A DNA stretch of 64,000 bases from Elusimicrobiota bacterium (lineage in GTDB: Bacteria; Elusimicrobiota; Elusimicrobia; FEN-1173), in contig JADJJR010000001.1 in NCBI GenBank assembly GCA_016706425.1, positions 124,001 through 188,000 on the forward strand, in the 5' to 3' direction. Positions 35,115 to 44,059 of this stretch are shown here, one piece after another; the stretch's first letter is position 1, and every line of letters begins with the position of its first letter. The notes below the pieces were generated by a model, which worked only from the letters and a program-made list of their open reading frames with translations, was not told the origin of the DNA and searched no databases. Made by a program: the position numbers and the translations under genes.

Positions 35115-36475
35115 GCCAGATCTTTGAGGAGGCGTTCCCCCCACTTCCAGACGTCGCCGGCGCCCAACGTGAGGACGACGTCGCCGGGACGCACCAGGCC
35201 GCGGAGTTGCTCGGGGCCATTGGCGGCCGGAAGGCGCACCGCCGCCCGTCCGTGGGCGGCGAGCCGCTCCGCCAGGGCGTCGCTCGAAACGCCCGGAATC
35301 GGCGATTCCCCGGCGGCGTAAATGTCCAAGAGACCGAGCACGTCGGTTTTTTCAAAACAGGCGGCGAACTCCGCCCCCAGCAACCGGGTGCGGCTGTAGC
35401 GGTGGGGCTGGAAAAGCGTGACCAACCGGCGGTCCGGCCAGCGTTGGCGCAGGGCCGCCAGGGTGGCGCGGATCTCCGTCGGGTGGTGGCCGTAATCATC
35501 CATCACCGTGACCCCGCCGGCGTCCCCCTTTTTTTCCAAGCGGCGGCCCACGCCCTCAAAGCGCGCCAAGGCGTCGGCGATGGCCTCAAAAGACAACCCC
35601 AATTCCAAGCCGGCCCCCACCGCGGCGAGGGCGTTGGCGACGTTGTGCCGGCCCATGACGGGCCAACGGACGGTTCCCATCGCCCGACCCGCCCGCGACA
35701 CGCTGAAGACTGTTTCCGTCGGCCCGGCCCGGAGGTCTTCGGCCCGGATTTCGGCGTCCCCCGCGAACCCGTAGGTCACCACGGGCCGTCGAACGCGCGG
35801 CAAAAGGCGGCGGGACCCCGGGTCGTCGATGCCCAAAAACACGGTTCCGTAGAAAGGCACTTTGTTGGCGAAGGCGTCGAAGCCGTCGGTCAGTTTGTCC
35901 ACGGAGCCCCAATAGTCCAGGTGGTCGTCGTCGATGTTGGTGACCACGGCCAGGGTGGGCGTGAGCTTCAAAAACGAGCCGTCGGATTCGTCGGCTTCGG
36001 CCACCAGGTAGTCGCCGCGGCCGACGCGGGCGCCCGTGCCGATGTTGTGCATGCGTCCGCCGACGACCACCGTGGGGTCGAGCCCGCCCGATTGCAGGAC
36101 CAGCGAGATCAAGGACGTGGTGGTGGTTTTGCCGTGGGTGCCGGCGACGGCGACCGTGTATTTGAGGCGGGCCAGCTCGGCCAACATCTCGATGCGGGGG
36201 ATCACGGGAATGTTTCGCCGGTGGGCTTCGACCACCTCGGGGTTGTTCGCGGCGACCGCCGTCGAGGTGACGACGACGTGGGCCCCCGCGATGTTTTCGG
36301 CGCGGTGCCCCAGGGCCACCGCCGCGCCCAATTGTTCGAGCCGACGCGTGGTGTCCGAGGCTTTCGCGTCGGACCCCGAGACCTTGTAGCCGAGGGTGAT
36401 CAACACCTCGGCGATTCCGCTCATGCCGGACCCACCGATGCCCACGAAATGGATGTGTTGGATGCGCTTGAACAT
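35111..36475 (-). CDS. murC: UDP-N-acetylmuramate--L-alanine ligase
   Basis: 454 residues. The N-terminal Rossmann-like signature is HFVGIGGSGMSGIAEVL, the ATP loop is AGTHGKTTTTSL, and NIDDDHLDYWGS and MDDYGHHPTEIRATL mark the Mur ligase central and C-terminal domains. It adds L-Ala to UDP-MurNAc. A TAAAGT hexamer ends six bases before the ATG, so transcription may restart here without a leader. The gap of 52 bases to the rlmI-like gene is the largest in the upstream half of the run. Confidence 0.95.
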   Translation of the reverse strand: MFKRIQHIHFVGIGGSGMSGIAEVLITLGYKVSGSDAKASDTTRRLEQLGAAVALGHRAENIAGAHVVVTSTAVAANNPEVVEAHRRNIPVIPRIEMLAELARLKYTVAVAGTHGKTTTTSLISLVLQSGGLDPTVVVGGRMHNIGTGARVGRGDYLVAEADESDGSFLKLTPTLAVVTNIDDDHLDYWGSVDKLTDGFDAFANKVPFYGTVFLGIDDPGSRRLLPRVRRPVVTYGFAGDAEIRAEDLRAGPTETVFSVSRAGRAMGTVRWPVMGRHNVANALAAVGAGLELGLSFEAIADALARFEGVGRRLEKKGDAGGVTVMDDYGHHPTEIRATLAALRQRWPDRRLVTLFQPHRYSRTRLLGAEFAACFEKTDVLGLLDIYAAGESPIPGVSSDALAERLAAHGRAAVRLPAANGPEQLRGLVRPGDVVLTLGAGDVWKWGERLLKDLA

Positions 36476-36481
36476 CGGCCT

Positions 36482-36487
36482 ACTTTA
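36482..36487 (-). promoter_or_regulatory. Possible -10 box six bases before murC
   Basis: Minus strand TAAAGT followed by AGGCCG and then the murC ATG. Same six-base geometry as the P450 and serS starts. No convincing -35 is seen, so this is weak alone. Confidence 0.3.
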
Positions 36488-36527
36488 CCGAAATCGGAGC
36501 GTTCCCCCAAGACGGCCCGGCCGAGGG

Positions 36528-37784
36528 TCAAGCCACATGGAGGAGGGCGAACTTCAAGTACTCGGTTTCCGGCATGGTCGGGCGCACGGGATGGTCGGGA
36601 CCCGCCCCGCCCTGGTGGATGATTTTGACTTTTCGTCCGGCGACGTGGGCCGCCCGGGCGATGATTTGCCGGAAGGTGTCGCGGTCGATGTGCTGGGAGC
36701 AACTCGCCGTCGCCAAAAACCCGCCCCCGGCCACGCGTTTGAGCCCCAGGGCATTCAACCGGATGTACGCCTCCACCGCGGCGGGCACGTTCTTTTTGGA
36801 GGGGGCGAAACGCGGGGGATCCAACACCACGATTTCGAAGGTGTCCTTCACCCGCCCCAGGTGGGCGAAGGCGTCCTCTTCCTCGAAGACCGCGCGGTCG
36901 GCCCAACCGTTTTTCTCGGCGATGACGCGGGCCAGGGACACGGCCGCGGCCGAGGCGTCCACCCCGACCACCCGACGCGCACCCGCCCGGGCGCAATAAT
37001 GCGAAAACCCCCCCGTGTGGCAGAACACGTCCAAAACATTTTTCCCCGCGGCCAACGCCGCCACGGCGCGGCGGTTGTCCCGTTGGTCAAAAAAGTAGCC
37101 GGTTTTCTGCCCTTGGGTGAGGTCCGCCGCGAGGGCGATGCCGTCCGACGAGAACCAATGGGGCGTCCCGGGCGCGCCGTCGAGCACGCGCACCTCCTCG
37201 GGCAACCGCTCCAGCCGCCGGGCGGCGTTGTCGTTCTTGAGGACGATGGCGGCCCAGGGGCCCGCGGCCCGCAGCGCCGCGAGCAGCTCGGGCAGCAAAA
37301 CGTCCATTCCCGCGGCGAAGGATTCCACCACCAGGGCGTCCCCGAACCGATCGATGACGAGGCCGGGCAAATCGTCCGACTCCCCGAAGACCCACCGGTA
37401 AGCGTTGTCCGTGAAAAGGGCTTCCCGCAGGGCCCGGGCCGCGGCCAGCCGTTGCGGGAAAAAATCCGCCGGCAGGGCGCGGTCGCGGCGGTCCAGCAGG
37501 CGCCCCGCGATGAGGGATTGGGGGTTGTAAAACCCCAGGCCGAGGTATTCATCCCGCGCGGTGACAAAACGGGCGAGGGCCCCCGGCGTCGTTCCCACCG
37601 GGGCTTCGGCGATCTCGTTCGAAAACACCCACAGGTGGCCGCGACGGAGGCGCCGGTCCTCCTGGGGACGGAGTTTGACCGTGGGGAGTTCCCCCGGCGC
37701 GGCCGGGGCCGACGCCGTCGTCAGGAGAGGCGACAGGGATGGAGCGCGTTTCGATTTTCGCGGTGGACCGACTCGTTTCTTCAT
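36528..37784 (-). CDS. rlmI: RlmI-like 23S rRNA m5C methyltransferase with PUA domain
   Basis: 418 residues from ATG 37784 (ATGA overlap with queE). A basic N-terminal tail (1-35) precedes a PUA domain (VKLRPQEDRRLRRGHLWVFSNEI), an EEHEE-like segment, and a class I SAM-dependent methyltransferase: VLDVFCHTGGFSHYCA (SAM site), VVLDPPRFAPSKKN (catalytic loop) and TASCSQHI with the catalytic cysteine. E. coli RlmI makes m5C1962. The exact target base is inferred from family. Confidence 0.85.
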   Translation of the reverse strand: MKKRVGPPRKSKRAPSLSPLLTTASAPAAPGELPTVKLRPQEDRRLRRGHLWVFSNEIAEAPVGTTPGALARFVTARDEYLGLGFYNPQSLIAGRLLDRRDRALPADFFPQRLAAARALREALFTDNAYRWVFGESDDLPGLVIDRFGDALVVESFAAGMDVLLPELLAALRAAGPWAAIVLKNDNAARRLERLPEEVRVLDGAPGTPHWFSSDGIALAADLTQGQKTGYFFDQRDNRRAVAALAAGKNVLDVFCHTGGFSHYCARAGARRVVGVDASAAAVSLARVIAEKNGWADRAVFEEEDAFAHLGRVKDTFEIVVLDPPRFAPSKKNVPAAVEAYIRLNALGLKRVAGGGFLATASCSQHIDRDTFRQIIARAAHVAGRKVKIIHQGGAGPDHPVRPTMPETEYLKFALLHVA

Positions 37785-38527
37785 GGAACCCCCCAGATGG
37801 GATGCATTTGCGGAATCACCGCGACCCGCGGCAGGCGGGCCTTTGCGGCCTTGTAGAAAACCGCCACCCGGTCGGCGGCGGGCGGACGGACAAATTCGAT
37901 GAACGGCGCGGACGCGCCCGACAACCGGTTTTCCAAACTCGGAAGAACGGTCACCGGCTGAAGGATGAGCGGCGGCGCGGGGTTCAACCCGGCCAGCAGA
38001 TCCACCGCGCGCTCCATCTCCGCCTCGGTCGTGCGGGACGTCAGGACCACTTTGGCGAAGGCCTTGGCCCCGGCCAGTTCGAAAAACGCCCGGTGTTCCT
38101 CCCAAAAGGGCCGCCCGACGGCGGAGGGCAATTTGACGTCCGCGGCCACGACGTCGCACAACGCGGCGATTTTGCGAAAGGGGACGGGGTGCGTGGCGCT
38201 GGTTTCCAAATGGATTTCCAGGCCCCGGGTTTTCAATTCGGGAATGAGCGCCGCCAAGAAATCCGCCCGCAGGACGGGTTCCCCGCCCGTGAGGCTGACG
38301 CCGGAATGCCGCCGTTCCGCTTGCAATTCGTCCACACGGGCCAGGATCTCTGCCGCCGTCCGCCGGGGATGACCGGCGTCGTCCAGGCTCCCCGGGGTAT
38401 CGCAATACACGCACCGCCACGGGCATCCGGCGAAGCGAATGAAAATCTGGCGTTCGCCGAGACGCAGGCCCTCCCCCTGCAGGCTGGAAAAGATTTCCGC
38501 GACGGGCGCGGCGGGAGCGGGGTTCAC
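37781..38527 (-). CDS. queE: 7-carboxy-7-deazaguanine synthase
   Basis: 248 residues from GTG 38527 (GTGA overlap with queC). The cluster motif is AGCPWRCVYCDTPGS (Cys-x3-Cys-x2-Cys), preceded by EIFSSLQGEGLRLGERQIFIRF, the QueE hallmark, and followed by LTGGEPVL. It converts carboxytetrahydropterin to CDG in queuosine (7-deazaguanine) synthesis. The longer frame to 39034 is a shadow of queC. The partner QueD is encoded 14 kb away at 52429-52839. Confidence 0.92.
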   Translation of the reverse strand: MNPAPAAPVAEIFSSLQGEGLRLGERQIFIRFAGCPWRCVYCDTPGSLDDAGHPRRTAAEILARVDELQAERRHSGVSLTGGEPVLRADFLAALIPELKTRGLEIHLETSATHPVPFRKIAALCDVVAADVKLPSAVGRPFWEEHRAFFELAGAKAFAKVVLTSRTTEAEMERAVDLLAGLNPAPPLILQPVTVLPSLENRLSGASAPFIEFVRPPAADRVAVFYKAAKARLPRVAVIPQMHPIWGVP

Positions 38528-39201
38528 CGCCGCGTCGGGTCCGGACGGCCGGCGTCGGCGAAACCGCGCTCGCGCAAACGGCAGGAATCGCACCGTCCAC
38601 AAGGACGGCGGCCGCCCCGGTAACAGGACCAGGTGAGGGCCCAGGGCACTTTGAGTTTTTGGCCCAAACGCACGATGCCGGCTTTCGTCAAGCGCAGGAG
38701 CGGGGCCTGAACGCGGATGGGGCGCCGGGTTTCTTCCCCCCTCCGGGTTCCCAACTGTCCGGCGCGGGCCATGGCGGCCAAGTAGCGGGGCCGGCAATCG
38801 GGGTAACCCGAATAGTCGAGCGCGTTGGCGCCGATGACCACGTGGTCCGCGTCGATCGCGTCGGCGCAGGAAAGGGCGAAGGATAAAAAAATCGTGTTGC
38901 GCGCCGGCACGTAGGTCGAGGGCAGCGGCCCACGGCCGATGCGGGCCGAGGGCACCTCGGGCAATGGCGCTCGGCCGTCGAGCAGACTCGACCCCCCCCA
39001 CGGCAGGCGGATTTTGATGACATCGAGGGGGCATCCCGCCGCTCGCGCCAGGGCGCGCGCCGACGTTAGTTCTTTGCGGTGACGTTGGCCGTAATCAAAA
39101 GCGAGGGCGCGGCACCGCCATTTTTTGACGCGCCGCGCCCACCAAAGGGCCGTGGCCGAATCGAGTCCACCCGACAGCAAAACAACCGCGCGCGGTGGCA
39201 T
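38524..39201 (-). CDS. queC: 7-cyano-7-deazaguanine synthase
   Basis: 225 residues from ATG 39201 (TGATG overlap with murI). The PP-loop is VVLLSGGLDSATALWWA. STYVPARNTIFLS is the QueC-specific segment, and the C-terminal zinc site uses cysteines in WSCYRGGRRPCGRCDSCRL. It converts CDG to preQ0 with ATP and ammonia. QueC and QueE are directly coupled here; QueF, QueA and Tgt are not in the window. Confidence 0.93.
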   Translation of the reverse strand: MPPRAVVLLSGGLDSATALWWARRVKKWRCRALAFDYGQRHRKELTSARALARAAGCPLDVIKIRLPWGGSSLLDGRAPLPEVPSARIGRGPLPSTYVPARNTIFLSFALSCADAIDADHVVIGANALDYSGYPDCRPRYLAAMARAGQLGTRRGEETRRPIRVQAPLLRLTKAGIVRLGQKLKVPWALTWSCYRGGRRPCGRCDSCRLRERGFADAGRPDPTRR

Positions 39202-40079
39202 CAGCGACGGGCGGCCGCTCGCAGAGCTCGCGGCACCTGGGGCGGCAGAGCCGCTTTGGCGGGCGGGGCGTCGACGCCTTCCAACGCGATGCGGCGGACA
39301 TCGGGAAGGGCCCAACCGAAGAGCCGTTGGGCGGTGTGGGCGAATTTGCCCGGGTCGTCCGAAGAATAGAAAACGACGCGGCCCTTTCCCCGTCCGGGCC
39401 GCAACAGGCCATCCTGTTCCAGGCGGCTGCGCACGGCCTTGGCGGTTTCGTCGGCGGAATCGATCAATTCCACCCGCCCGGCCGCCCGGCGAAGGGTGGG
39501 TTTCAAGAGCGGGTAATGGGTGCAGCCCAGGACGAGGGTGTCTATTTTTTTGGCGAGGAGGGGCGCCAAATACAGTCGGGCCACGGCGCGGGTCACGGGG
39601 TGCGACACCCAGCCCTCCTCCGCCAAGGGAACAAACAGCGGGCACGCGCGGGCGAAGGTTTTGACGGACGGGTCCAACCGTTGGATGGCGTCTTCGTAGG
39701 CGCGGCTGCGGACGGTGGCTTCCGTGCCGATAATCCCGACGCGGCCGGAGCGGGTGGCCGCCAGAGCGGCGCGGGCCCCGGGCTCGATCACCCCGAGGAC
39801 GGGCAACGGCAGGAAGGCGCGCAAATCCCGGAGCGCCAGGGCGGACACGGTGTTGCAGGCGGTGACCATCATTTTCACGTTTTGCCGTTTGAAGAACCGG
39901 GCGATCTCCAGGGAAAACCGCCGCACCGCCTCCGGGGATTTGGAACCGTAGGGCACGCGGGCCGTGTCGCCCACGTAAACAAAATCTTCCCGGGGCAAAA
40001 GAGCGGCGAGGGCGCGCAGGACCGTCAACCCGCCCACGCCGGAATCAAACACCCCGATGGGTTGTCCCGCCGCGGTCAT
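39201..40079 (-). CDS. murI: Glutamate racemase
   Basis: 292 residues from ATG 40079 (ATGA overlap with the amidase gene). The signatures are GVFDSGVGGLTVLRAL, GDTARVPYGSKS, VTACNTVSALAL (first catalytic cysteine) and LVLGCTHYPLLKP (second catalytic cysteine). It supplies D-glutamate for peptidoglycan. It sits between an amidase and the queuosine pair in a wall-related run. The C-terminal ~45 residues are longer than usual and Ala/Pro/Arg-rich. Confidence 0.94.
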   Translation of the reverse strand: MTAAGQPIGVFDSGVGGLTVLRALAALLPREDFVYVGDTARVPYGSKSPEAVRRFSLEIARFFKRQNVKMMVTACNTVSALALRDLRAFLPLPVLGVIEPGARAALAATRSGRVGIIGTEATVRSRAYEDAIQRLDPSVKTFARACPLFVPLAEEGWVSHPVTRAVARLYLAPLLAKKIDTLVLGCTHYPLLKPTLRRAAGRVELIDSADETAKAVRSRLEQDGLLRPGRGKGRVVFYSSDDPGKFAHTAQRLFGWALPDVRRIALEGVDAPPAKAALPPQVPRALRAAARR

Positions 40080-41692
40080 CCGCCCCCCCCGGAAGTCGCC
40101 GAGTGGGCCAGGCGCGCCTGAATTTTTCGCTTTTCGTAGTCCAGCAGGCCCGCGTAGACGGCGTCGATGATGCGTTGTTGATGGCGCGCGGACCGCAGCA
40201 AACCTTCTTCCTTGGGGTTCGTGATGAACGCGGTTTCCACAAGCACCGCCGGCATGGCGGTCCCGCGCAGGACGTAGAAGCCGGCCTGTTTCACCCCCCG
40301 GTTGAGGGACCCCAATCGTTTGTCCGCCTGGCGGGCGATGTGGGCGGCCACCGTCGAGGATTCGTTGATGTGTTCGTTGCGGGCCAGGGCCCACAGCAGT
40401 TCCTCCACTTTTCCCCGGGCTTTCCCCCCCAACCCCTCCAATTCGATCACCGCGTTTTCGCGGCGGGCGACGGCGGCGGCTTCGTCGTCGGTGGCCTTTT
40501 CCGATAGGAAATAAATTTCAAATCCGCTCGACGCCGCGTTGAGGCCGGCGTTGCAGTGGACGGAAATGAACAGGTCGGCCTTGGCTTTGTTGGCGATGGA
40601 CGATCGTTCCTGCAGGGTGAGAAAGCGGTCATCGGAGCGGGTCAGAATCACCCGGAACCGCCCTTCCGCGTTGAGCAGATCGGCCAAGCCCCGCGCCACC
40701 TGCAGGTTCACGTCCTTCTCGTAGGTGCCGTGGGGGCCCACCGCGCCCACGTCTTTGCCGCCGTGGCCCGCGTCGATCACGATGGTGCGGAGCGGCGAAA
40801 GGGTGAGCGTCGCCGCGTCGAGGTCCGCGCGGGGCGAGGACCGACGCGGCGCGGGCAGGGCGGCGCGGCCGGCGTGCCCGGAAGCGGACGGGGGTTCATC
40901 ACCGAGCCCCGGGTCGATCGCCCCTTCCCCGCGTCGGTGGGCTTCGATGATCAGCGCCCGAGGCATGGGGTCCAGGCGGATTTCCGGCGGCGCGGCGTGG
41001 GACGTGAGAGCGACGGTGAAATCGGTGAGCCGGCCCTGGGGGGAGATCTCCACCGATTCGATCAGGCCGTCGTCGACCGAGACTTTCTCCCAGTCCCGGG
41101 CTTGGCCGTTGTAAAACCGGACCACGAGGGTGGTCCCGCGGCGCGCCAGCAGACGGTATTCCACACGGGGCCCCAATTCCACGACCACCCGGCTGCGGTC
41201 GGGATAGGAAAAATAGCGCGGCGACGAAACGGACGGGGTGGGATCGACGGTGAGGCTTTTGCGTTCGGCGGACCAGTCCACCCGGGCCGCGGCGAGGCTT
41301 TGAAATTCGGGGGTCGTCAAAAAAGAGACGGGGATGTAGGCCGCGCTGCCCCACACCTGTACGGGGGCTTCCAGGCGCACGGGTTTCCCAAGCACCTGGG
41401 CGGTGGAACTGTCCAAATCGAATTGAACCACTCCGCCCTCTCGATGGTAGCTGACGCGCCGGGACACTCCCCGCCATTGGATGCGCCCGCCGAAAAGCCG
41501 CCGAACCGTTTGCAAAGAAACGCTGGGGGTTCCCTCGATGCGGCGCAGGGGAAGGTTCGTGAGAAACCGTCCGTCGACCCCGGCCGAAAAGCGATCTTCC
41601 GGCCAGGGCGCGGGGCGGCCGCCGGCGCGAAGCGCGCCGGGCCCGGCCAACAGGGCGGCGACGAGGAGAAAGGGAATCCGGAGCGGGGTCAT
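40076..41692 (-). CDS. N-acetylmuramoyl-L-alanine amidase (Amidase_3) with N-terminal AMIN-like region
   Basis: 538 residues with a signal peptide (MTPLRIPFLLVAALLAGPGALRA in part). Residues about 30-130 resemble a copper-amine-oxidase-like domain; 150-250 form an AMIN-like beta domain (SRVVVELGPRVEYRLL). The catalytic Amidase_3 domain starts at IVIDAGHGGKDVGAVGPHG and contains the second His in LFISVHCNAG and the catalytic Glu in VLVETAFITNPKEE. It cleaves the MurNAc-L-Ala bond during daughter-cell separation. ATGA overlaps link it to the zinc-ribbon gene and to murI. Confidence 0.88.
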   Translation of the reverse strand: MTPLRIPFLLVAALLAGPGALRAGGRPAPWPEDRFSAGVDGRFLTNLPLRRIEGTPSVSLQTVRRLFGGRIQWRGVSRRVSYHREGGVVQFDLDSSTAQVLGKPVRLEAPVQVWGSAAYIPVSFLTTPEFQSLAAARVDWSAERKSLTVDPTPSVSSPRYFSYPDRSRVVVELGPRVEYRLLARRGTTLVVRFYNGQARDWEKVSVDDGLIESVEISPQGRLTDFTVALTSHAAPPEIRLDPMPRALIIEAHRRGEGAIDPGLGDEPPSASGHAGRAALPAPRRSSPRADLDAATLTLSPLRTIVIDAGHGGKDVGAVGPHGTYEKDVNLQVARGLADLLNAEGRFRVILTRSDDRFLTLQERSSIANKAKADLFISVHCNAGLNAASSGFEIYFLSEKATDDEAAAVARRENAVIELEGLGGKARGKVEELLWALARNEHINESSTVAAHIARQADKRLGSLNRGVKQAGFYVLRGTAMPAVLVETAFITNPKEEGLLRSARHQQRIIDAVYAGLLDYEKRKIQARLAHSATSGGGG

Positions 41693-42420
41693 CGAAATAG
41701 CCAACGGAGACAGTATAGAATAACCAGAACCCCGACGAAAAACCGGATCCGTCCCACCGTCAAAAAGGATGTCGGCCCGGCGCCGCCCATTTTTCCCCAT
41801 TCCGACCAAAAGGCGATGTCCCCGTCGGAAGGACGGGCCGTGTTCGCGGGGCGGACGGCCACGGCGCCTTTGGCGCGAAGCCCCTCGAGCAAGGCGGGGG
41901 AAACGTCGTTGCGGTGCAAATGCTCCAGCAAGTCGCGCACGTGGGCCGGGGCGCCGGGGTCGCCGCGGCGGTAGACGCGGCCGTCGATCCGGACGGAAAC
42001 CCGCGCCGTGTTTTCCCGCGCGCCCGCCGGAGCTCCGCCCGCGCGCTCGGTGGACCATCGGGCCAGGACGGCCGGCGTGGCGCCTTCGCGACGAACGCGG
42101 GCCATGAGGTCCCGCACGTCGGCGGGCAAATGGGGGTCCGTGGAATGGTGGGGCACGCCGTTCAAAACGATTTTGATCGGCGCGTCCGACGGGGCGGGGC
42201 CGGGGGGGAGGGTCAAGGGTTTGAAGCAAGCCCAACAGTGGTCGCGGACGGGCTCGTTGCCGCGACCGCAATGGGCGCAGGTCGTTTGTCCGGGTTCGAC
42301 GGAAGCCGGCGCGTCGACGCCGGCGATTTCGAGGCGCTCAAATCGCGTCCAACGGGCCAGGACCGCCGCGCTGTCCGACGGCGGGCCCGACTCGAGGCGA
42401 TCGAACCGGTCGTGGGTCAC
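41689..42420 (-). CDS. Zinc-ribbon protein with two internal repeats and a C-terminal membrane anchor
   Basis: 243 residues from GTG 42420 (GTGA overlap with the AAA ATPase gene). Visible parts: a CxxC...CxxC ribbon at Cys48, Cys51, Cys62 and Cys65; repeat 1 (about 82-126) and repeat 2 (about 141-185), which share GxxxxxxDPxxPAxVRDL and a following PAxL; and a hydrophobic tail (219-242) ending in Arg, as in a tail-anchored protein. I recognise no named family. Coupling to the ATPase upstream suggests that they work together, with this protein as membrane adaptor. Confidence 0.6.
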   Translation of the reverse strand: MTHDRFDRLESGPPSDSAAVLARWTRFERLEIAGVDAPASVEPGQTTCAHCGRGNEPVRDHCWACFKPLTLPPGPAPSDAPIKIVLNGVPHHSTDPHLPADVRDLMARVRREGATPAVLARWSTERAGGAPAGARENTARVSVRIDGRVYRRGDPGAPAHVRDLLEHLHRNDVSPALLEGLRAKGAVAVRPANTARPSDGDIAFWSEWGKMGGAGPTSFLTVGRIRFFVGVLVILYCLRWLFR

Positions 42421-43961
42421 GCGGTCCGCGTTGCCCCGCTGGCGGGGCGCGCCCGGGTGCGCGCCCAGGTTCGCAGGTCGCCGATTTGGTCGGCCATCGT
42501 CGTGGAAAGGGGGACGGTTTCGGCCAAGGCGTTTTTCAGGTCTTCCGTCGAGAGGTCCCGCCCGGCCGCGAAGGCGCTGTGCAGGCCTTCGATGACGGCC
42601 TGTTCGATTTCCGCCCCGGAAAACCCCTCCGCCATCCGCGCCAAAAGGCCGGCGTCGAAGGCCGCGGCGTCCCGCTTCCGTCGACGGAGATGGATGGCGA
42701 AGATGTCCAACCGCTCTTTTTCCGTCGGCAGATCGATGAAGAAAATCTCGTCCAGCCGCCCCTTCCTCAACAGTTCGGGGGGAAGTTGGTGGATGTTGTT
42801 CGCGGTCGCGGCCACGAACACGGGTTTCTTTTTTTCCTGCAGCCAAGTGAGGAAGGTGGAAAATATCCGGCTCGTGGTTCCCGCGTCCACCGAACCCGAG
42901 GACTGGGACCCCGAAAGGCCCTTTTCAATTTCATCCAGCCAGAGGACGCAGGGCGCCACGGATTCCGCGGTCTTGATGGCCCGGCGCATGTTTTCTTCCG
43001 ATTGGCCGACATATTGGCCAAAGATGGACCCCATATCCAGCCGCAACAGGGGCATTTTCCAAAGCGCACTAATTGCTTTGCAGGTCATCGATTTTCCACA
43101 ACCCTGAACCCCCATTAACAGGAGACCGCGGGGCTCCGGAAGACCGAATTGTCGCGCTTTTTCGGTAAACGCTTCACCCCTTTTCGAAAGCCATTCCTTA
43201 AGAAGGTCAAGCCCTCCGATTTGGCCAAAGGCCTCCTGGGCCTCAAAATATTCCAACAGGCGGGATTTGCGGATGATCTGTTTTGTCTCGGCGAGCAAGG
43301 TGTCCTCAACTTCCTCAACAGTCAACCGCCCGTCGCCCAGGGTTTTGTCGTGGACAAGGGCCCGGGCCAGGGCGTTTTCCGCCTCCGCCAGGGTCAACCC
43401 CTGGGCCGCCTGAACGATTTTCTCGCGCTCGGCGGGGGAAAAATCAACATGAAAATGGCCGCCCATGACGGAACTGATCACGCTGTCCACCAGGGGGCTG
43501 AGCTCTTTTTTTCCGGGCAGATCGTAATCGATCACCGTGATGTCTTTTTCCAACTCCACGGGAATCGTTAAGACGGGCCCCAGAAAGACGATGGTTTTAT
43601 AGGTGGATTTAAGGTCATTCACAAGGTCGCGAAGACGCCGAATGATCTTAGGGTCCTGCAGATGGGGATGGAAATCTCGAAAAACAAAGATCGCCTTCTG
43701 GCCCGACCGCCCGACTTCCTCCAGGGCGGCCATGGGCTCAAGGGAAGATCCGGCGGAGGCGCTGGAAAGACCGGCGAGACCCCGCGTGGCCGACCAAGAC
43801 AAAAGAACCTTTCCCTGGGCACGGGCCAGGCCCTGGAGAAAAGCCTCCACCCGGGATTCTTCCCAACTGACTATATAGAGGAGGGGGTATCGCGAACGGA
43901 TGAGGATATCGATTTCATTTTCGTTATCGGTGAGCTGAGAATTTAAATTATTGATTTCCAT
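42417..43961 (-). CDS. Ycf46-like AAA ATPase
   Basis: 514 residues. The N-terminal ~230 residues start with ILIRSRYPLLYIVSWEE and contain a degenerate RecA-like fold without a P-loop. The AAA domain follows GLDLLKEWLSKR: Walker A MGVQGCGKSMT, Walker B CVLWLDEIEKGLSG, sensor TANNIHQLPPELLRKGRLDE and the C-terminal helical lid. This is the Ycf46 arrangement known from chloroplasts and cyanobacteria and widespread in other bacteria; its role is poorly defined (linked to CO2 response in cyanobacteria). A TTGACA-17-TAGGAT promoter precedes it, and it heads the 24-gene minus-strand run. Confidence 0.82.
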   Translation of the reverse strand: MEINNLNSQLTDNENEIDILIRSRYPLLYIVSWEESRVEAFLQGLARAQGKVLLSWSATRGLAGLSSASAGSSLEPMAALEEVGRSGQKAIFVFRDFHPHLQDPKIIRRLRDLVNDLKSTYKTIVFLGPVLTIPVELEKDITVIDYDLPGKKELSPLVDSVISSVMGGHFHVDFSPAEREKIVQAAQGLTLAEAENALARALVHDKTLGDGRLTVEEVEDTLLAETKQIIRKSRLLEYFEAQEAFGQIGGLDLLKEWLSKRGEAFTEKARQFGLPEPRGLLLMGVQGCGKSMTCKAISALWKMPLLRLDMGSIFGQYVGQSEENMRRAIKTAESVAPCVLWLDEIEKGLSGSQSSGSVDAGTTSRIFSTFLTWLQEKKKPVFVAATANNIHQLPPELLRKGRLDEIFFIDLPTEKERLDIFAIHLRRRKRDAAAFDAGLLARMAEGFSGAEIEQAVIEGLHSAFAAGRDLSTEDLKNALAETVPLSTTMADQIGDLRTWARTRARPASGATRTA

Positions 43962-43985
43962 TTTACCGTCCAGTGAATGAATATT

Positions 43986-44014
43986 ATCCTACACTCAGAG
44001 AATTCATCTGTCAA
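43986..44014 (-). promoter_or_regulatory. Promoter of the AAA ATPase and following operon
   Basis: Minus strand: perfect TTGACA (44014-44009), 17 bases, TAGGAT (43991-43986). Initiation near 43979 gives a leader of about 18 bases. It lies about 30 bases from the first parS-like palindrome and faces away from it. Confidence 0.6.
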
Positions 44015-44043
44015 TAGACAACAACGTTGAGGCACCGCACCAA

Positions 44044-44059
44044 TGATTCACGTGAAACT
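44044..44059. other. parS-like ParB box 1
   Basis: TGATTCACGTGAAACT matches the bacterial parS consensus TGTTTCACGTGAAACA at 14 of 16 positions, including the complete 10-base core TTCACGTGAA. ParB/Spo0J binds such sites near oriC. It also abuts the -35 hexamer of the plus-strand promoter, so an operator role is possible instead. Confidence 0.55.
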
